DNA of 64,000 nt, taken from the NCBI GenBank assembly GCA_023634235.1, contig JAMKCF010000013.1, positions 7,911,827 through 7,975,826 of the forward strand, in the 5' to 3' direction. Source of the stretch: Pisaster brevispinus. Lineage: Eukaryota; Echinodermata; Asteroidea; Forcipulatida; Asteriidae. Position 1 is the stretch's first letter, and every line of letters begins with the position of its first letter. Position numbers and translations under genes: made by a program. Positions 57,301 to 64,000 of the stretch are shown here, one piece after another. Below the pieces are notes generated by a model. It did no database searches and was not told where the DNA came from. It saw only the letters and a list, made by a program, of their open reading frames with translations.

Positions 57301-57966
57301 GGCAAACGTTGGCCTTGTTCACCAGAATGGAACGCACCCTGGTGTCCTGTTAATTAGACCAGCTGATTCATATAGAAGGATTTGTTCGGAGGTCTCGGAG
57401 CAATTTCCTTCAGTAAAAGGAGGAAGGGACTGGTGACTTTGATTTTTCCTACTTCTGAAGATTGATCATACCTTGAGTAATTCTTCTTAATTCATTGGCT
57501 GTGAACACACCACTCGTCGAAAAACTGTTTGGCTCTTCATGTGCCGTCACTATTGTTACTATGAACAAAAAATTAAACCAAATATAAAAAATTTGAAAGA
57601 AAGTTTGTAATTTGTAGGGCCCTAACTCATTTTAGTATTGAAAGTATGTACACTGAGCACACACACACAAACACACACACATAAAAATTGTCTTAGAAGA
57701 AATCTTGACAGCAAGGGCCCAATTTCACGGCGCTGCTTTCTGAAGAATTCTGCGCTCAAGGCGTCCTGTCAAGCGCATGTGCCGTAGCAGGAGGTTAAGT
57801 GTAAGATTGCACGGAACGGTGCCATGAAATTGGGCCCCGATTGCATTCAGGTTGGTTTCAAGCAGTTTCTTTCCCTGCCTCTCACCTCTGTGGACCCCGG
57901 TTTGAATGACGCTTCGCGCCATAGCCTTGTATGGTGATTGAGTGGATTTACCCAGTTTGGGTTTTT
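36162..57966 (-). CDS. Ser/Thr/Pro-rich, probably nuclear protein (3' part of gene, at least 8 exons)
   Basis: I do not recognise the family. Eight exons (57558-57472, 57101-56817, 56342-56136, 51632-51472, 50492-50297, 38450-38284, 37495-37327, 36316-36162) join in phase into about 475 residues ending at a TGA, with one more likely exon upstream. In order the protein shows a FTANELRRITQ segment, a Tyr-rich YYHYATD patch, a basic PITKRIKRNSS stretch that could be a nuclear localisation signal, an acidic ADDDVDSVGEDTE run, the sumoylation-like sequence VLKVEPK, a run of seven prolines, a poly-Ser run, the motif TPRSTPRSTPIPRW, and a C-terminal VIAPFLDELKQQL likely helix. This composition suits a transcriptional co-regulator or scaffold; that is inference. 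The gene converges on SASS6. The 5' end was not found and may lie outside the window. Confidence 0.72.
36964..37117 (+). repeat. Strand-asymmetric G/T tract
   Basis: About 150 bases almost without C or A on the + strand: GGTTGTTTGTTGTTTGTTTG, then TTTTGGGGGGGG blocks. It lies in the last intron of the minus-strand gene, next to a SINE piece. Confidence 0.93.
37118..37275 (+). mobile_element. tRNA-Leu-type SINE, 3' part
   Basis: AAATAAGCAGCTTGGGAATG, AACAGGGATAATAATGTTGT and AAGTGCCTTGATCTAGCTAC repeat the 3' half of 13925-14235. Confidence 0.75.
37327..37495 (-). CDS. Unrecognised gene, exon h
   Basis: A 169-nt exon holding the most distinctive motif of the protein, SPVATPRSTPRSTPIPRW, then TTPLISLDENTDYTMLS. 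TPRSTP is repeated. Acceptor TTTTTTCAG, donor GTAAGA; phase 0 in, phase 1 out. Confidence 0.85.
37663..37735. mobile_element. MITE family C, internal fragment
   Basis: GACTATGGCTACAGCTTACT and GCCAGTCACAGCCATAGCC are inverted but the family termini are missing. Confidence 0.45.
37738..37810 (-). mobile_element. SINE/LINE 3' tail, reversed
   Basis: TTCAATCAATCAATCAGAAG ACATTTATATAGCGCC read in reverse ends GGCGCTATATAAATGTCTTC then a TGAT tail, like the 3' end of the tRNA-Leu SINE. Confidence 0.6.
38284..38450 (-). CDS. Unrecognised gene, exon g
   Basis: A 167-nt exon with STSSSVPSSSSSSS, CPTTPPVSRSIMTSPFTVLG and FVHAHQPQ. Acceptor TGCTATCCCCCAG, donor GTGTGT; enters in phase 1 and ends in phase 0. 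Confidence 0.83.
38633..38935. mobile_element. MITE family J copy, with a family A element inside
   Basis: TTTCACAAAAGCACTAAGAT at the left and CTTAAGATCAATCTTAATAG CTCGTGAAAT at the right are the inverted ends; the family A element at 38725-38885 separates the halves. Confidence 0.7.
38725..38885. mobile_element. MITE family A copy
   Basis: AACCAGCTAAGCACAGAAAA, GGTTACCAGCCAAAATTAG and AATTTGTTAATTGGGCC carry the family core and right end; the left terminus is eroded. Confidence 0.65.
39020..39180. mobile_element. Family K element copy
   Basis: GGGGCAATGGCCTCCTTGTC, CCTGGTCATTGCCTTCATGC and GAATCAGACCTGCC match the reverse of the 49665-49835 copy. Confidence 0.6.
39522..39586. mobile_element. 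MITE family B remnant
   Basis: CAGACCCAATTTTTGAGTGG and CGGTAAGCAGCGCCGCTGAA CTGGGCCC are worn B ends with the middle deleted. Confidence 0.45.
39587..39732. mobile_element. Family K element copy
   Basis: GCCTGAAACTTTGTTCTTGT AAGGACAAGGCAG and GGGGCACCAAGGCAATGGCC as in the copies at 43237, 49277 and 49665. Confidence 0.6.
40905..40978 (-). mobile_element. tRNA-like SINE head, reversed
   Basis: Minus strand: GTGGTGAAGTGGTTAGACTG CAAGACTTACAATCACAAGG then box B GGTTCGGATCC. A sister copy lies at 52308-52376. The head looks like a mutated tRNA rather than a functional gene. Confidence 0.6.
41497..41845. mobile_element. MITE family G copy
   Basis: GTCTGGTACAATGACTTGCT TAGTCACAAG and GTGACTAAGCAAGTCATTGT ACCAG are almost perfect inverted ends, extended by GAGTTAGATTTGAATATAAT / ATCATTCAAATGTAACTC. 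Confidence 0.87.
42210..42370. mobile_element. Family K element, divergent copy
   Basis: AGGCTTGCAGTTTTGTTATT, GGGGGCACCAAGACAAAGGA and GGGACAATGGCCTCCAAG. Confidence 0.5.
43237..43438. mobile_element. Family K element copy
   Basis: ATGCTTTGTTCTTGACAGGA, ATTTAAAGGGGCACCAAGGT AATGACAAGGGG and AAGCATCAGGCCTGC. Confidence 0.65.
43718..43868 (+). repeat. AATA/AAATA microsatellite
   Basis: About 150 bp of A/T-only units (AATA, AATAAATA, AAATAAAC variants) in the large intron between exons f and g. Confidence 0.93.
44695..44990 (-). repeat. Dispersed repeat family L copy, reversed
   Basis: TGAACAAGAAGTTAGTGTCT, GATGGAAAACATGGCA and GTTTAGGCAGGAACAGTG are the reverse of words in 3736-4003 and 27590-27893. 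A shorter copy of its right part is at 45603-45765. Confidence 0.55.
45986..46431 (-). mobile_element. TTAA-type element family D, complete reversed copy
   Basis: AAGGTAGGGTAATAGATTGG T and ACCAATCTATGACCCTACCT T are inverted ends. The core is the reverse of 18999-19419, with GAAACGATTCATGCACGAAT CGTT as an inner palindrome. Confidence 0.85.
46800..47887. mobile_element. ~1.09-kb DNA transposon with GCTGGACGATATC ends
   Basis: AACGCTGGACGATATCACAA and TTGATATCGTCCAGCCTTAA are inverted ends, each followed inward by ATATCG-rich subterminal repeats (46820-46880 and 47815-47870). This recalls GGCTGGGCGATAT-ended transposons of fish and other animals, often classed as hAT; that link is from memory. 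No transposase frame inside. Confidence 0.82.
48074..48220. mobile_element. MITE family F copy
   Basis: TAGACCCCTTGCATGTGATG and CGCCTATGCAAGGGGTCTCT A are inverted ends; core words match the 12415-12564 copy in reverse. Confidence 0.83.
48270..48510 (-). mobile_element. tRNA-Leu-type SINE, body reversed
   Basis: GTTCTGGGTTCTTTTATGGA TGTTGCACAACACA and CATTAAGTGCCTTGCTGAAG G are the reverse of the 9377 SINE body. Antisense open frames here (139 and 126 codons) are SINE by-products. Confidence 0.78.
49277..49434. mobile_element. Family K element copy
   Basis: CAGGCCTAACTCTTCGTTCT TGTAAGGGCAAG at the left and AAAGTATCAGGCCTG at the right, inverted. Confidence 0.75.
49665..49835. mobile_element. 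Family K element copy
   Basis: Inverted ends CAGGCCTGATACTTTG and AAAGTATCAGGCCTG; core GGGCACCAAGGCAATGGCCA AGGGCATGGAGG. Confidence 0.85.
49847..50200 (-). repeat. 18-bp minisatellite split by a MITE
   Basis: About 11 units of GGAAGGCTTAATCTCAAA (49847-49927 and 50067-50200), an exact multiple of three, so one minus-strand frame reads repeated PSFEIK. The family C element at 49928-50066 sits inside one unit. It lies in the intron after exon f; I see no sign that it is translated. Confidence 0.92.
49928..50066. mobile_element. MITE family C copy with TTA target duplication
   Basis: GGCCGTGTCCAAATTGGGGG ... CATCAATTCAGATACAACC. TTA at 49925-49927 and 50067-50069; removing the element and one TTA restores the 18-bp repeat unit exactly. 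Confidence 0.93.
50297..50492 (-). CDS. Unrecognised gene, exon f
   Basis: A 196-nt exon with TKIAGFIPTAM, a run of seven prolines and MARPVAIATSIGQTG. Donor GTGAGT is strong; the acceptor (CTTATCTCCAAG) is modest. Phase 0 in, phase 1 out. The split codon (G + TC) joins exon g 11.8 kb away in the same frame. Confidence 0.82.
51255..51393. mobile_element. MITE family C copy
   Basis: GGCCGTTTCCGAATTGGCGG and CCACCAATTAGGACGCGGCC are inverted ends with GCTACAGCTATGGCTACGAC and CTAGCCATAGCCATAGCTGT arms. It lies 80 bp downstream of exon e. Confidence 0.88.
51472..51632 (-). CDS. Unrecognised gene, exon e
   Basis: A 161-nt exon with TMASFTCPSNTQASYYSNQL and DFVQLVCHQDSYQQQ. Acceptor CTATTATTACAG, donor GTAAGT. 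It enters in phase 1 and leaves in phase 0, matching its neighbours. A 4.5-kb intron separates it from exon d. Confidence 0.82.
51703..51930 (+). repeat. Dispersed repeat family M copy
   Basis: GTCCGCACTAATGCTAAAAA, CCAGATCTCAGGCGACATTT and TACTACTGCGGTCTA as in 10588-10870. It sits just upstream of exon e's acceptor. Confidence 0.6.
51931..52300. repeat. Local partial duplication around ACCAGAGTGTGCTCA
   Basis: TTTTACCAGAGTGTGCTCA followed by GGTGGTAATTGA occurs at 51948 and 52034, and CTCCTTTGAGA then TACTG repeats near 51998 and 52084, a roughly 86-bp tandem duplication. Confidence 0.65.
52308..52376 (-). mobile_element. tRNA-like SINE head, reversed
   Basis: Minus strand GTGGTTAGACTGCAGGACTT GCAATCATAAGATTGTGGG then GTTTGAATCC; sister of 40905-40978. 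Confidence 0.6.
52385..52530 (+). mobile_element. tRNA-headed SINE, type 2
   Basis: TTAGTGGTTAATCATCATTT then GGGTTCCAATCCCAACCGAC and GGCTTGGGAAAGCACAGAGT, as in 6229-6395. It faces away from the adjacent reversed head at 52308. Confidence 0.65.
52531..55017. other. Intron without recognised gene
   Basis: Intron between exons d and e. Apart from C runs at 53340-53361 nothing repeated or coding was recognised; open frames here (up to 104 codons) show no protein-like pattern. Confidence 0.4.
55046..55200 (-). mobile_element. tRNA-headed SINE, type 3
   Basis: Minus strand GGATAGCTCAGTTGGTAGAG CGCCGG..., box B GGTTCAAGTCC, then TAAATTTTTCTTTGTTCAAA and CAGTCAGTTTCCTTTGTGGT. The D arm and T arm are intact but the anticodon stem has a mismatch and an oversized loop, so it is read as a SINE head, not a tRNA gene. 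Confidence 0.68.
55818..56008. mobile_element. MITE family A copy
   Basis: GGCCAAATTTCAAAAAGCC at the left and CAACTTTATGAAATTGGGAC C at the right, with AAATATTTCTGCTCAGCAG in the core. It ends 128 bp from exon d. Confidence 0.7.
56136..56342 (-). CDS. Unrecognised gene, exon d
   Basis: A 207-nt exon, phase 1 at both ends, Ser/Pro-rich, with VLKVEPKIEGEGGG, whose LKVE fits the psi-K-x-E sumoylation consensus. The acceptor TTTTTTTTCCCCAG is very strong; donor GTAGGA. Confidence 0.82.
56497..56780. mobile_element. TTAA element, D-like variant
   Basis: TTAAAGGCAAAGTGTACCTT TGG and CCAAAGGTATACCCTTCCTT T are inverted ends; AACAGCTGCAGTACTTCTTA CCAAGTAG links it to family D. It lies between exons c and d. 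A relative is at 60730-61058. Confidence 0.75.
56817..57101 (-). CDS. Unrecognised gene, exon c
   Basis: A 285-nt exon, phase 1 at both ends. It carries SISDGSSSTLSLNELESPTY, the basic PITKRIKR patch, the acidic ADDDVDSVGEDTE and SLSSQSGSWHSDIDP. Acceptor GTGTTTTCAG, donor GTATGT. Confidence 0.83.
57472..57558 (-). CDS. Unrecognised gene, exon b
   Basis: An 87-nt exon, 28 full codons, reading TIVTAHEEPNSFSTSG then VFTANELRRITQ. Acceptor TTGTTCATAG, donor GTATGA, phase 1 at both ends, matching exon c. Confidence 0.68.
57716..57836. mobile_element. MITE family B copy
   Basis: GGCCCAATTTCACGGCGCTG and CGGTGCCATGAAATTGGGCC inverted ends, AGAATTCTGCGCTCAAGGCG inner arm. It lies in the intron between exons a and b, 49 bp from exon a's donor. 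Confidence 0.87.
57886..57966 (-). CDS. Unrecognised gene, likely internal exon a (5' edge uncertain)
   Basis: The frame reads VGEKKPKLGKSTQSPYKAMA then RSVIQTGVHR to a donor GTGAGA at 57885, phase 1, which fits the next exon. The 5' edge is not settled: weak AG candidates lie about 57946-57966, and an in-frame TAA sits just beyond. KKPKLGK is basic. Confidence 0.45.
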
Positions 57967-58173
57967 TCTCTCCAACATCAAAAACTTAACATGTCTTCAG
58001 GACTCAGGGTTACAGTGCAAGGCATTTTTTAGGGTTTCTTCATTACCAGAAAGATAAAAGACTCAGAGCAGAACAAAAATGTATAGTCCCTTTTGGGGGA
58101 TAGATTGAAATCTCATGATCAGTTCAAATTCTTCCTTGTTAAAAGAAAGCTTTTGTGCTTGCAAACAGCTTTA

Positions 58174-58328
58174 GACCTTGTCCCCATCGGTGGCCACAGC
58201 TACAGCTACGACCGTTGCCAAGGGTGATGCTAAAGACGTCCTTATACATGTACATTGTACTTCAACGCATGTTAACGCGAAAATCTAGCCCTGCGGCCGA
58301 AGCTGTAGCCGCCAATTCGGACATGGCC
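58174..58328. mobile_element. MITE family C copy with TTA target duplication
   Basis: GACCTTGTCCCCATCGGTGG and CGCCAATTCGGACATGGCC ends with CTACAGCTACGACCG and CGGCCGAAGCTGTAG arms. TTA lies directly on both sides. Confidence 0.88.
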
Positions 58329-58746
58329 TTACATGTAGCTTCTGGCTCCAAACTCATGTAAAGTGAACCATGCATAGTACAAGTACATGTACCATCACTT
58401 TCTAGTATATTTCTTGAAAACTACATTACACAGAGGCTTTGTTCTTAAAAACTAAACGAATGAACCAATGTACAGTACCATACCATAAACCAATGATGTA
58501 CACTTCCATTATCATACAAAATAGTTTTCTTAACTATTAGACTACTCCAATGAAAGTACACTAGACTTAAAATACCCCTTCAAAACCATTGTACACATTA
58601 CACAACCACCCCTTTCCATTTCTTGAAAACTGGAGGAATCAACCTAGCATCCAATGAATGAACTGCTAGAATCCAATGATGTATCCTGTATTACGCCTTC
58701 TTGGTGTTATTTAAAAACTAAAATATTAGAACAACTGACTGAAAAT

Positions 58747-58898
58747 GTACAGGCCTGGAACTACATGGAGGCCACTGAGGCCATGGTCTCTGTTGCCCCT
58801 TCAAAAGTTTCTCAATGGACTTTGACATTTTCCAATGGAAGTGCCCTTTGCAAAATGAAAAAGGCCTTGCCCTCTCAAAGATGAAATTCGAGGCCTGA
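58747..58898. mobile_element. Family K element copy
   Basis: CAGGCCTGGAACTACATGGA GGCC and TGAAATTCGAGGCCTG with inner GGAAGTGCCCTTTGCAAAA. Confidence 0.72.
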
Positions 58899-60729
58899 AT
58901 GTGCACTCTCAATACCGATGAACACGTGTTCCATGAAAACTGGAGGAATAAGAAAATAATAAGATAGGAATGTTGTTCCGATTGTAGTTTTCCAAACACC
59001 AATGATGTAAACCATGACTCAACGCGTCTCGGATGGCTTCCAAGAAACCTAAAGATATGTCATTACCGTCATCAAGTTTATTGACCTTTACCACCATTCT
59101 CCCTTTCTAAAAAACTAACATTGCGTCAGTAATACTGATACTGTATTTTCCTGCGTATAGGGCACTCAACGTATAAGGCGCACAACCCTAAAATTACCAA
59201 TTGAAGATTCGATTGTCAACGTATAGGCCCAAGGTACAATCATCGTTTAAGACACACCATGTGTGCTGACACAGAGGCCCGCCAGGTGCCACACGCTGGT
59301 ACATCACCAACTACAGGGGACATTGTGTTGGTACATGACACTCAAACGTACCAAAACATGAAGAGATCGTAAATTTGTAAACAATGAGAATGAGTACAAC
59401 ATCGCTTAATGATTTTTAAATCTTTTCTTTTAATTTTCGTATTAAAATGTTTTCTAAAGACATCACTTCATGGCTTTTTACTTTACACAACACACACACA
59501 TATGAGCACATAGCCTTACAGATCCGGTTTGTGGGGTCCTGCTATTGTTGGTCTTATTATTCCTTTTTCTAAAGAATTCTCTTGTGGGGTCCAGGTTGAT
59601 TCTCTTGTGGGGTCCATTGTTCCATTGTTGAAAAGACCCCACAAGGGTGCTCCCTTAAGCCCACCCATACACATGGCCCAACGAATGGGCTGCTAGTCTT
59701 CATTACCTTACTATTTTGCTTGCTACAATACATGCAAGAACCAACAAACGCTAACTGGCACTTCACAAAAAAGCAATAGAATTGTAAACTACGCCCACAG
59801 TTGGCAAAAACTAGAAGTGCATTACGTGATAACATACAAAAACTACTTGATACCTAGAGACTAGTACATCACTGGTGCTTGCTACATTGTACATAGGCCC
59901 TATAAATGTAGCTGTGAACCGCATGAGCTGTTGCTGATTCGCGCAGATATTTTTGTAATTATTATCATGAACAGCAGCATGGTCTGCGACTTCGTTCTTC
60001 GGTGGCCAACTGGACTCCTCTAATGCAGTCCAATAGAGACTAGAGTCCTACCAGGGCTAGTTCTGTCATAGCTTGTTAAAAACTACACAAAAAGAGCAGC
60101 GTGGGTTTAATTTTAATAACACGATAACCTGCAGAATTACGATGAACGAAAGGATTGTTTTTTAGTATTTAAGATTTCACACGGTGATAATCACAATTAT
60201 CTCAAGCCAGATAAGGTGAACCATTAGATAAGACGCAGTGATTTTGGGGGACATTTGAAAGTCAGATAAGCAGTGTCTAATCTGCAAGAAAAAAACGTTT
60301 AAGTACCGGTACACATGTTCTACCGCACTGCCATCCTGCATTATACACTACAAGACATTGACCTCTGCTGACAAAACACACCAGTCTTTAAAGGGAATGC
60401 TTGGCTGACAATAAAATTATTCAAACGGCAATGTTGGGTTTGTATTTTTTGTTTTATTAATCTAAGAGAAATCCGTTGCAAAATCTGATGTTGGGAAGAG
60501 TTCCTCAGGCATTGCAAAGGTACATGTAAGACCGCTGTTGGCAAAACACTGTAATCATCACGATGAGGGGAATGCGAAACTGACAATTTCATTTTTCAAA
60601 GAGCAAGGCTCTTTTTTTCTTTTGATGACATATAAAAAAGAGAAAACACTGAACAAATCTGGTGTTGGGAATATTTCCTCATGCACTGCAAATATGTCCA
60701 AAGAGCATGACATCAAGGAGCTGGGCACT
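58899..60729. other. No firm gene; mostly unassigned
   Basis: Contains the weak micro-exon candidate at 59067-59106, a CCTGCGTATAGGGCACTCAA repeat end at 59150, and a GTGGGGTCC direct repeat at 59580-59615. Nothing else stands out. Confidence 0.4.
59067..59106 (-). CDS. Possible further upstream micro-exon of the unrecognised gene
   Basis: A 40-nt segment between TTAGTTTTTTAG and GTAATG is open in one frame only (KGRMVVKVNKLDD) and ends in phase 1, as the downstream exons need. It is short enough to occur by chance. Confidence 0.2.
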
Positions 60730-61058
60730 GAAATAAATGTAGATGTACTACAATAAAACTAACCTGTGAAAATTTCATTTCAAAAGGTGGTCGCGTTTTT
60801 TAGATATCGCCGAAAATCCGGAGCGAAAAATGTCCACGTAGAAAGAATAATCCCTCATAGGAATACACAATCTGAGAAACGTTACCGACAGTAACGTTTC
60901 TTAGATTCAAATTTGTGGGGATCAAAAGTGATATCTTTTTCCATAACCACATCACTTCAAAGTGAAATGTTTCTCAAACTGCATTTAAAGCTGCTGTATA
61001 CTTCTTGCCAAGTAAGTTTTTTATTGCCATTAATTTTCAGAGTCATTACCAAACCTAC
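60730..61058. mobile_element. TTAA element, D-like variant
   Basis: AACTAACCTGTGAAAATTTC ATTTCAAAAGGTGG and CTTCTTGCCAAGTAAGTTTT are shared with 56497-56780; CAATCTGAGAAACGTTACC GACAGTAACGTTTC TTAGATT is an inner hairpin. Confidence 0.68.
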
Positions 61059-61481
61059 ACAGAACTTTTAAGTATGATTTCAACTGCCGGTAACTTTGGA
61101 ATCCAATTTGTAATATCCCTTTAATTAACCTGTTCACCAGAACCCTCTGAGAGAGAACAGGTTTATTTATGATGGCTTTGTAAGGTGGTTTGGGGGGAGG
61201 GGGGTAGGGTGAGGCCAAACCTCATAAACAATGTTTTCTGGGAACTTTCACTTTCAATTTTGATTTCTATCAACACCAGCTTGCAGTGGTTGCATCTTCA
61301 CAATGGCAAACTCTACAAAGTCATTGTTTCTGACCTCAGGTCCAGTTGCTATGACGACATACATGGCATGTACAATGAACAGGTGGTGTGCATGTACCCT
61401 GGAAAACTTGGGCTTGTTGTAAGTTGGTTGTAAAATACAACAGTGTTCCTCACATTTGTTTCTCAATGAATCGAAGTGTAT

Positions 61482-61865
61482 AACTATTATACAGGATTGT
61501 TGGAGCTGACAAAATAGTCGCAATGTTTGTGATCTTAAACCATATAGGCCTAACATGTCCATGAAATAACAAACCTGTGAAAATTTGGGCTGAATCAGTT
61601 GCATGAGTCACAGGAGAGGGAGAAGATAGTAAAAAACAATGCACAACTTTCAGCATGTAACACACTGTCCTCAGTTTGGTTGTAACTTAACCGAAATCAG
61701 CTGTTGCGTTTTTCTAGACTACATGTAGACCTACAGTTTTCTCAAATTATGATTTCATTTCAGAGGGAAATATTTCACATGTGAACTTCATAATCGATAA
61801 GCTTTCAGGCTAAAATTAAACAATATTTTTACCCTTGTAACCAATCCTGTATAATACCTTTAAAG
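61482..61865. mobile_element. TTAA element family E copy
   Basis: AACTATTATACAGGATTGTT and GTAACCAATCCTGTATAATA CCT are inverted ends, TTAA follows at 61862-61865; the core matches 17239-17605 closely. Confidence 0.85.
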
Positions 61866-63130
61866 CCGATGACAAATCTTCATCATGCGGCCACCATCTT
61901 TGTCATGTACCCTGGTCATGCAATAGCAATAAGGAACACCATTTTTCCAAGTACCAAAAAGTAACCATACTTTTTGCCCTCGAAGGACTCATTGTGGTGA
62001 GTACGTCACTTCCAATCGAGAAAAGTACTAAGGGGGGGGGGGGAGGGAATGGGTGCCAAGATAAAAAGTGCATGGAGGTCTCTCACTTTGAGAATGTAAC
62101 ACAGCCCTTGAGTTACAAGAAAGGAAAAAGCTCATTTCCAAGTATTCGGGGGGGGGGGGGGGGATCACTGAAGTTTTTGAGCACAGATGGAACCAATGAA
62201 AGGAATTCCTGCGTTCCTGTGTAAATTTGGGTTCAACCACCACTCAAATTTTCTCTCGGTCACTTTAAGAGACTTAAAATGGCCATCATTGAGGCATTTG
62301 TTTTTATCTCCTTTCTTGTCATTTATATGTGGTTGGCCTAGCTGTAATGGTAGCAATTTTGTCAAAAAATGTTTTGCAGTACCGGTAATAGAAACCTTAC
62401 TGATCCTCAAAAATATCCACTTCCAAACCAAGGGAACGTCAAAATGTATCTTTTGAAAACTGATAAAATATTTCACATTCTACAACAACCTTTCTACGCA
62501 AGACTATTTAACATACTGCTAGTTATTTTTCTATTAATGTCAGCCCTGGTACTTTTTGGAGGCGATTATTGACTCAATTCCCTCTGGCCATTTGCCCTGG
62601 TGCCCCTTGAGATGTTCCAGTGCTAGTTCACATTTCCCTCACAGCAGTGCCCTTCACAAAGGAAACAAAACTACCTTGCCCAACAAATAAAAGTACAGGC
62701 CTACACTGGTAGGGGTCTAATATTTGAGGGTCCGTTGAAGAAGAAAACCAATTTCTGAACATGACAGTTCTTGACATAAGTTGCACACATGAAAGTTTGC
62801 TTGTGTCGCACGTACTTGAAAGGAGTATAGACCAAGTAATAACCTTTGAACGTGTACATTGTTCATTCCTGGACCTTTCTGGCAGGCAAGACACACTAGT
62901 CATATCAGAAAGTGTACGTTTGTGTCCTAATTCCCGCATAAATTCAAGTTCTATAACAGTAAAAGCTAAACAAGTTTTGAGATGTGCCCCTTTTCTGTAC
63001 ATAAAAAGTTGATAACAATCTATTAAAGCTGATCTACAAAACTTGCCTGCAGGAAGTCCAGGCTCTGTTGGTCTATAGTACCTGTGACGCCACTGGTTAC
63101 ATGGTCTGTATAACTCGTAAACAAGAATCT
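61866..63130. other. No firm gene
   Basis: Two G runs (62033 and 62149) and a family K remnant (62590-62705, ending AAAAGTACAGGCCT). A possible small minus-strand exon near 63054-63085 is discussed among the rejected items. Confidence 0.4.
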
Positions 63131-63135
63131 GGACT

Positions 63136-63288
63136 CGATTTCACACATCACTAAGATTCACCTTAAGATGGGTTGCCAATATCACCAAAGTGATTTGTAT
63201 TGTCACGTCACCTTTTGCTTAACAATTAAAACTGATACACGCAGGCCTACACAGTTAAGATCAATCTTAATGCTTTGCGAAATCAGTG
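63136..63288. mobile_element. MITE family J copy
   Basis: GATTTCACACATCACTAAGA TTCACCTTAAG and TTAAGATCAATCTTAATGCT TTGCGAAATC are inverted ends; uninterrupted counterpart of 38633-38935. Confidence 0.78.
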
Positions 63289-63294
63289 CCTGTG

Positions 63295-63681
63295 TACCTA
63301 ATCTTGTGTTCAAACTCCATCATCATAATTTTGGGTGGGGGGGGGGGCGGGGGAAAGGACACCAAATCCAAGATGCAAACTTCAACATTATTGCTACACA
63401 CTTTATAACCTTTTGACAAATTCATTGTATACCTAATCTCTTGTTCAAACTCTATCCTCATAATTTTGGGGTGGGGGAGGGATACCAAAGTCAAGATGCA
63501 AACTCCAACGTTATTGCTACACACTTTATAAAATTTTGACAAATTCATTGTATGTACCTAATCTCTTGTTGAAACTGCATCATCATAGTTTTGGGGTAGG
63601 GGAGGGGGGGAGGGCGACAAAACCAAGATGCAAACTCCAACATTGTTGTTACATACTTTATAATCTTTTGACAAATTCATT
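63295..63681 (+). repeat. Three-copy tandem repeat, unit 125-135 bp
   Basis: Units begin TACCTAATCT at 63295, 63430 and 63555 and contain AAACT(C/G)(C/T)ATC, a variable G run, AAGATGCAAACT and CTTTTGACAAATTCATTG. Unit lengths differ mainly by the G run. Confidence 0.95.
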
Positions 63682-64000
63682 GGGATTCATTTTGGGATAA
63701 TCAGAATCCCCCTCTGATGGCCCCAGTTGTTTACAGATGAGCCTGATACTACTGAAGAGGTGACTCATTGCACAGGAAATGTAAATTCCTCTCACCAGGC
63801 TAGTTAAGGATGTACAACTATTACTCCCCCAACCACATCAGAGTTGATATTCATTTGAAAAGAAGAAAAAAAACACCACCCCTAACCCCAGGAGGCAGCC
63901 TCACAGCAAACCACAATAACAGTCCCTTGGGTCCTGCAAGATCCTGAACTCATTGTGTTCCTTCCACACACCATGGGTAGCAGAATCAGCTCAAGGTTAA
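63682..64000. other. Window end, nothing recognised
   Basis: No repeat copy or exon that I can support; the region may lie within an intron of the minus-strand gene. Confidence 0.35.

Noticed and set aside
61254..61433. Exon-like open frames on both strands
   Set aside because: Neither has convincing splice sites on both sides and they border a family E element.
63054..63086. Possible small minus-strand exon (TIDQQSLDFLQ) with a GC donor GCAAGT
   Set aside because: The acceptor lacks a pyrimidine tract, the donor is non-canonical and no linking exon was found; cDNA would be needed.
1..64000. CRISPR arrays, prokaryotic operons or viral genes
   Set aside because: Spliced genes, SINEs and MITEs show that this is animal nuclear DNA; the tandem arrays seen have no spacers, and no viral reading frame was recognised.

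Overview
The window is eukaryotic (metazoan) nuclear DNA. Its genes are split by GT-AG introns, it is AT-rich, and it is densely sown with short non-autonomous transposons, tRNA-derived SINEs and minisatellites. The repeat style (many palindromic elements with termini such as GGGCCCAATTTCAT, tRNA-headed SINEs ending in a GCGCTATATAAG tail, frequent ACATGTACATGT motifs) and the deuterostome-like protein sequence suggest a marine invertebrate deuterostome, most likely an echinoderm. The organism assignment is inference.

Left part (2.4-18.6 kb, + strand): a complete gene for the centriole cartwheel protein SAS-6 (SASS6). I assembled 17 coding exons, all with compatible splice phases, giving a 622-residue protein with an N-terminal head, a long coiled coil and a disordered Ser/Pro/Thr tail. 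Its introns hold many small transposons. Intron 8 begins with a minisatellite that repeats the exon 8 splice donor nine times.

Middle part (18.6-36.2 kb): no convincing coding exon. It holds SASS6 3' flank, several transposon families, a LINE reverse-transcriptase C-terminal scrap, a 20-21 bp minisatellite with higher-order structure, and a long repeat-poor AT-rich stretch that could be 3' UTR.

Right part (36.2-58 kb or beyond, - strand): the 3' part of a second gene, convergent with SASS6. At least eight exons with matching phases encode about 475 residues of a Ser/Thr/Pro-rich, probably nuclear protein that I do not recognise. Its 5' end is not established and probably lies beyond the window. 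Introns of 4.5 and 11.8 kb carry many transposons. The last 6 kb (58-64 kb) hold no firm exon and end in a three-copy tandem repeat.

There is no sign of a shared pathway between the two genes; they are simply tail-to-tail neighbours. No intact transposase or reverse transcriptase is present, so all mobile elements here are non-autonomous or dead.
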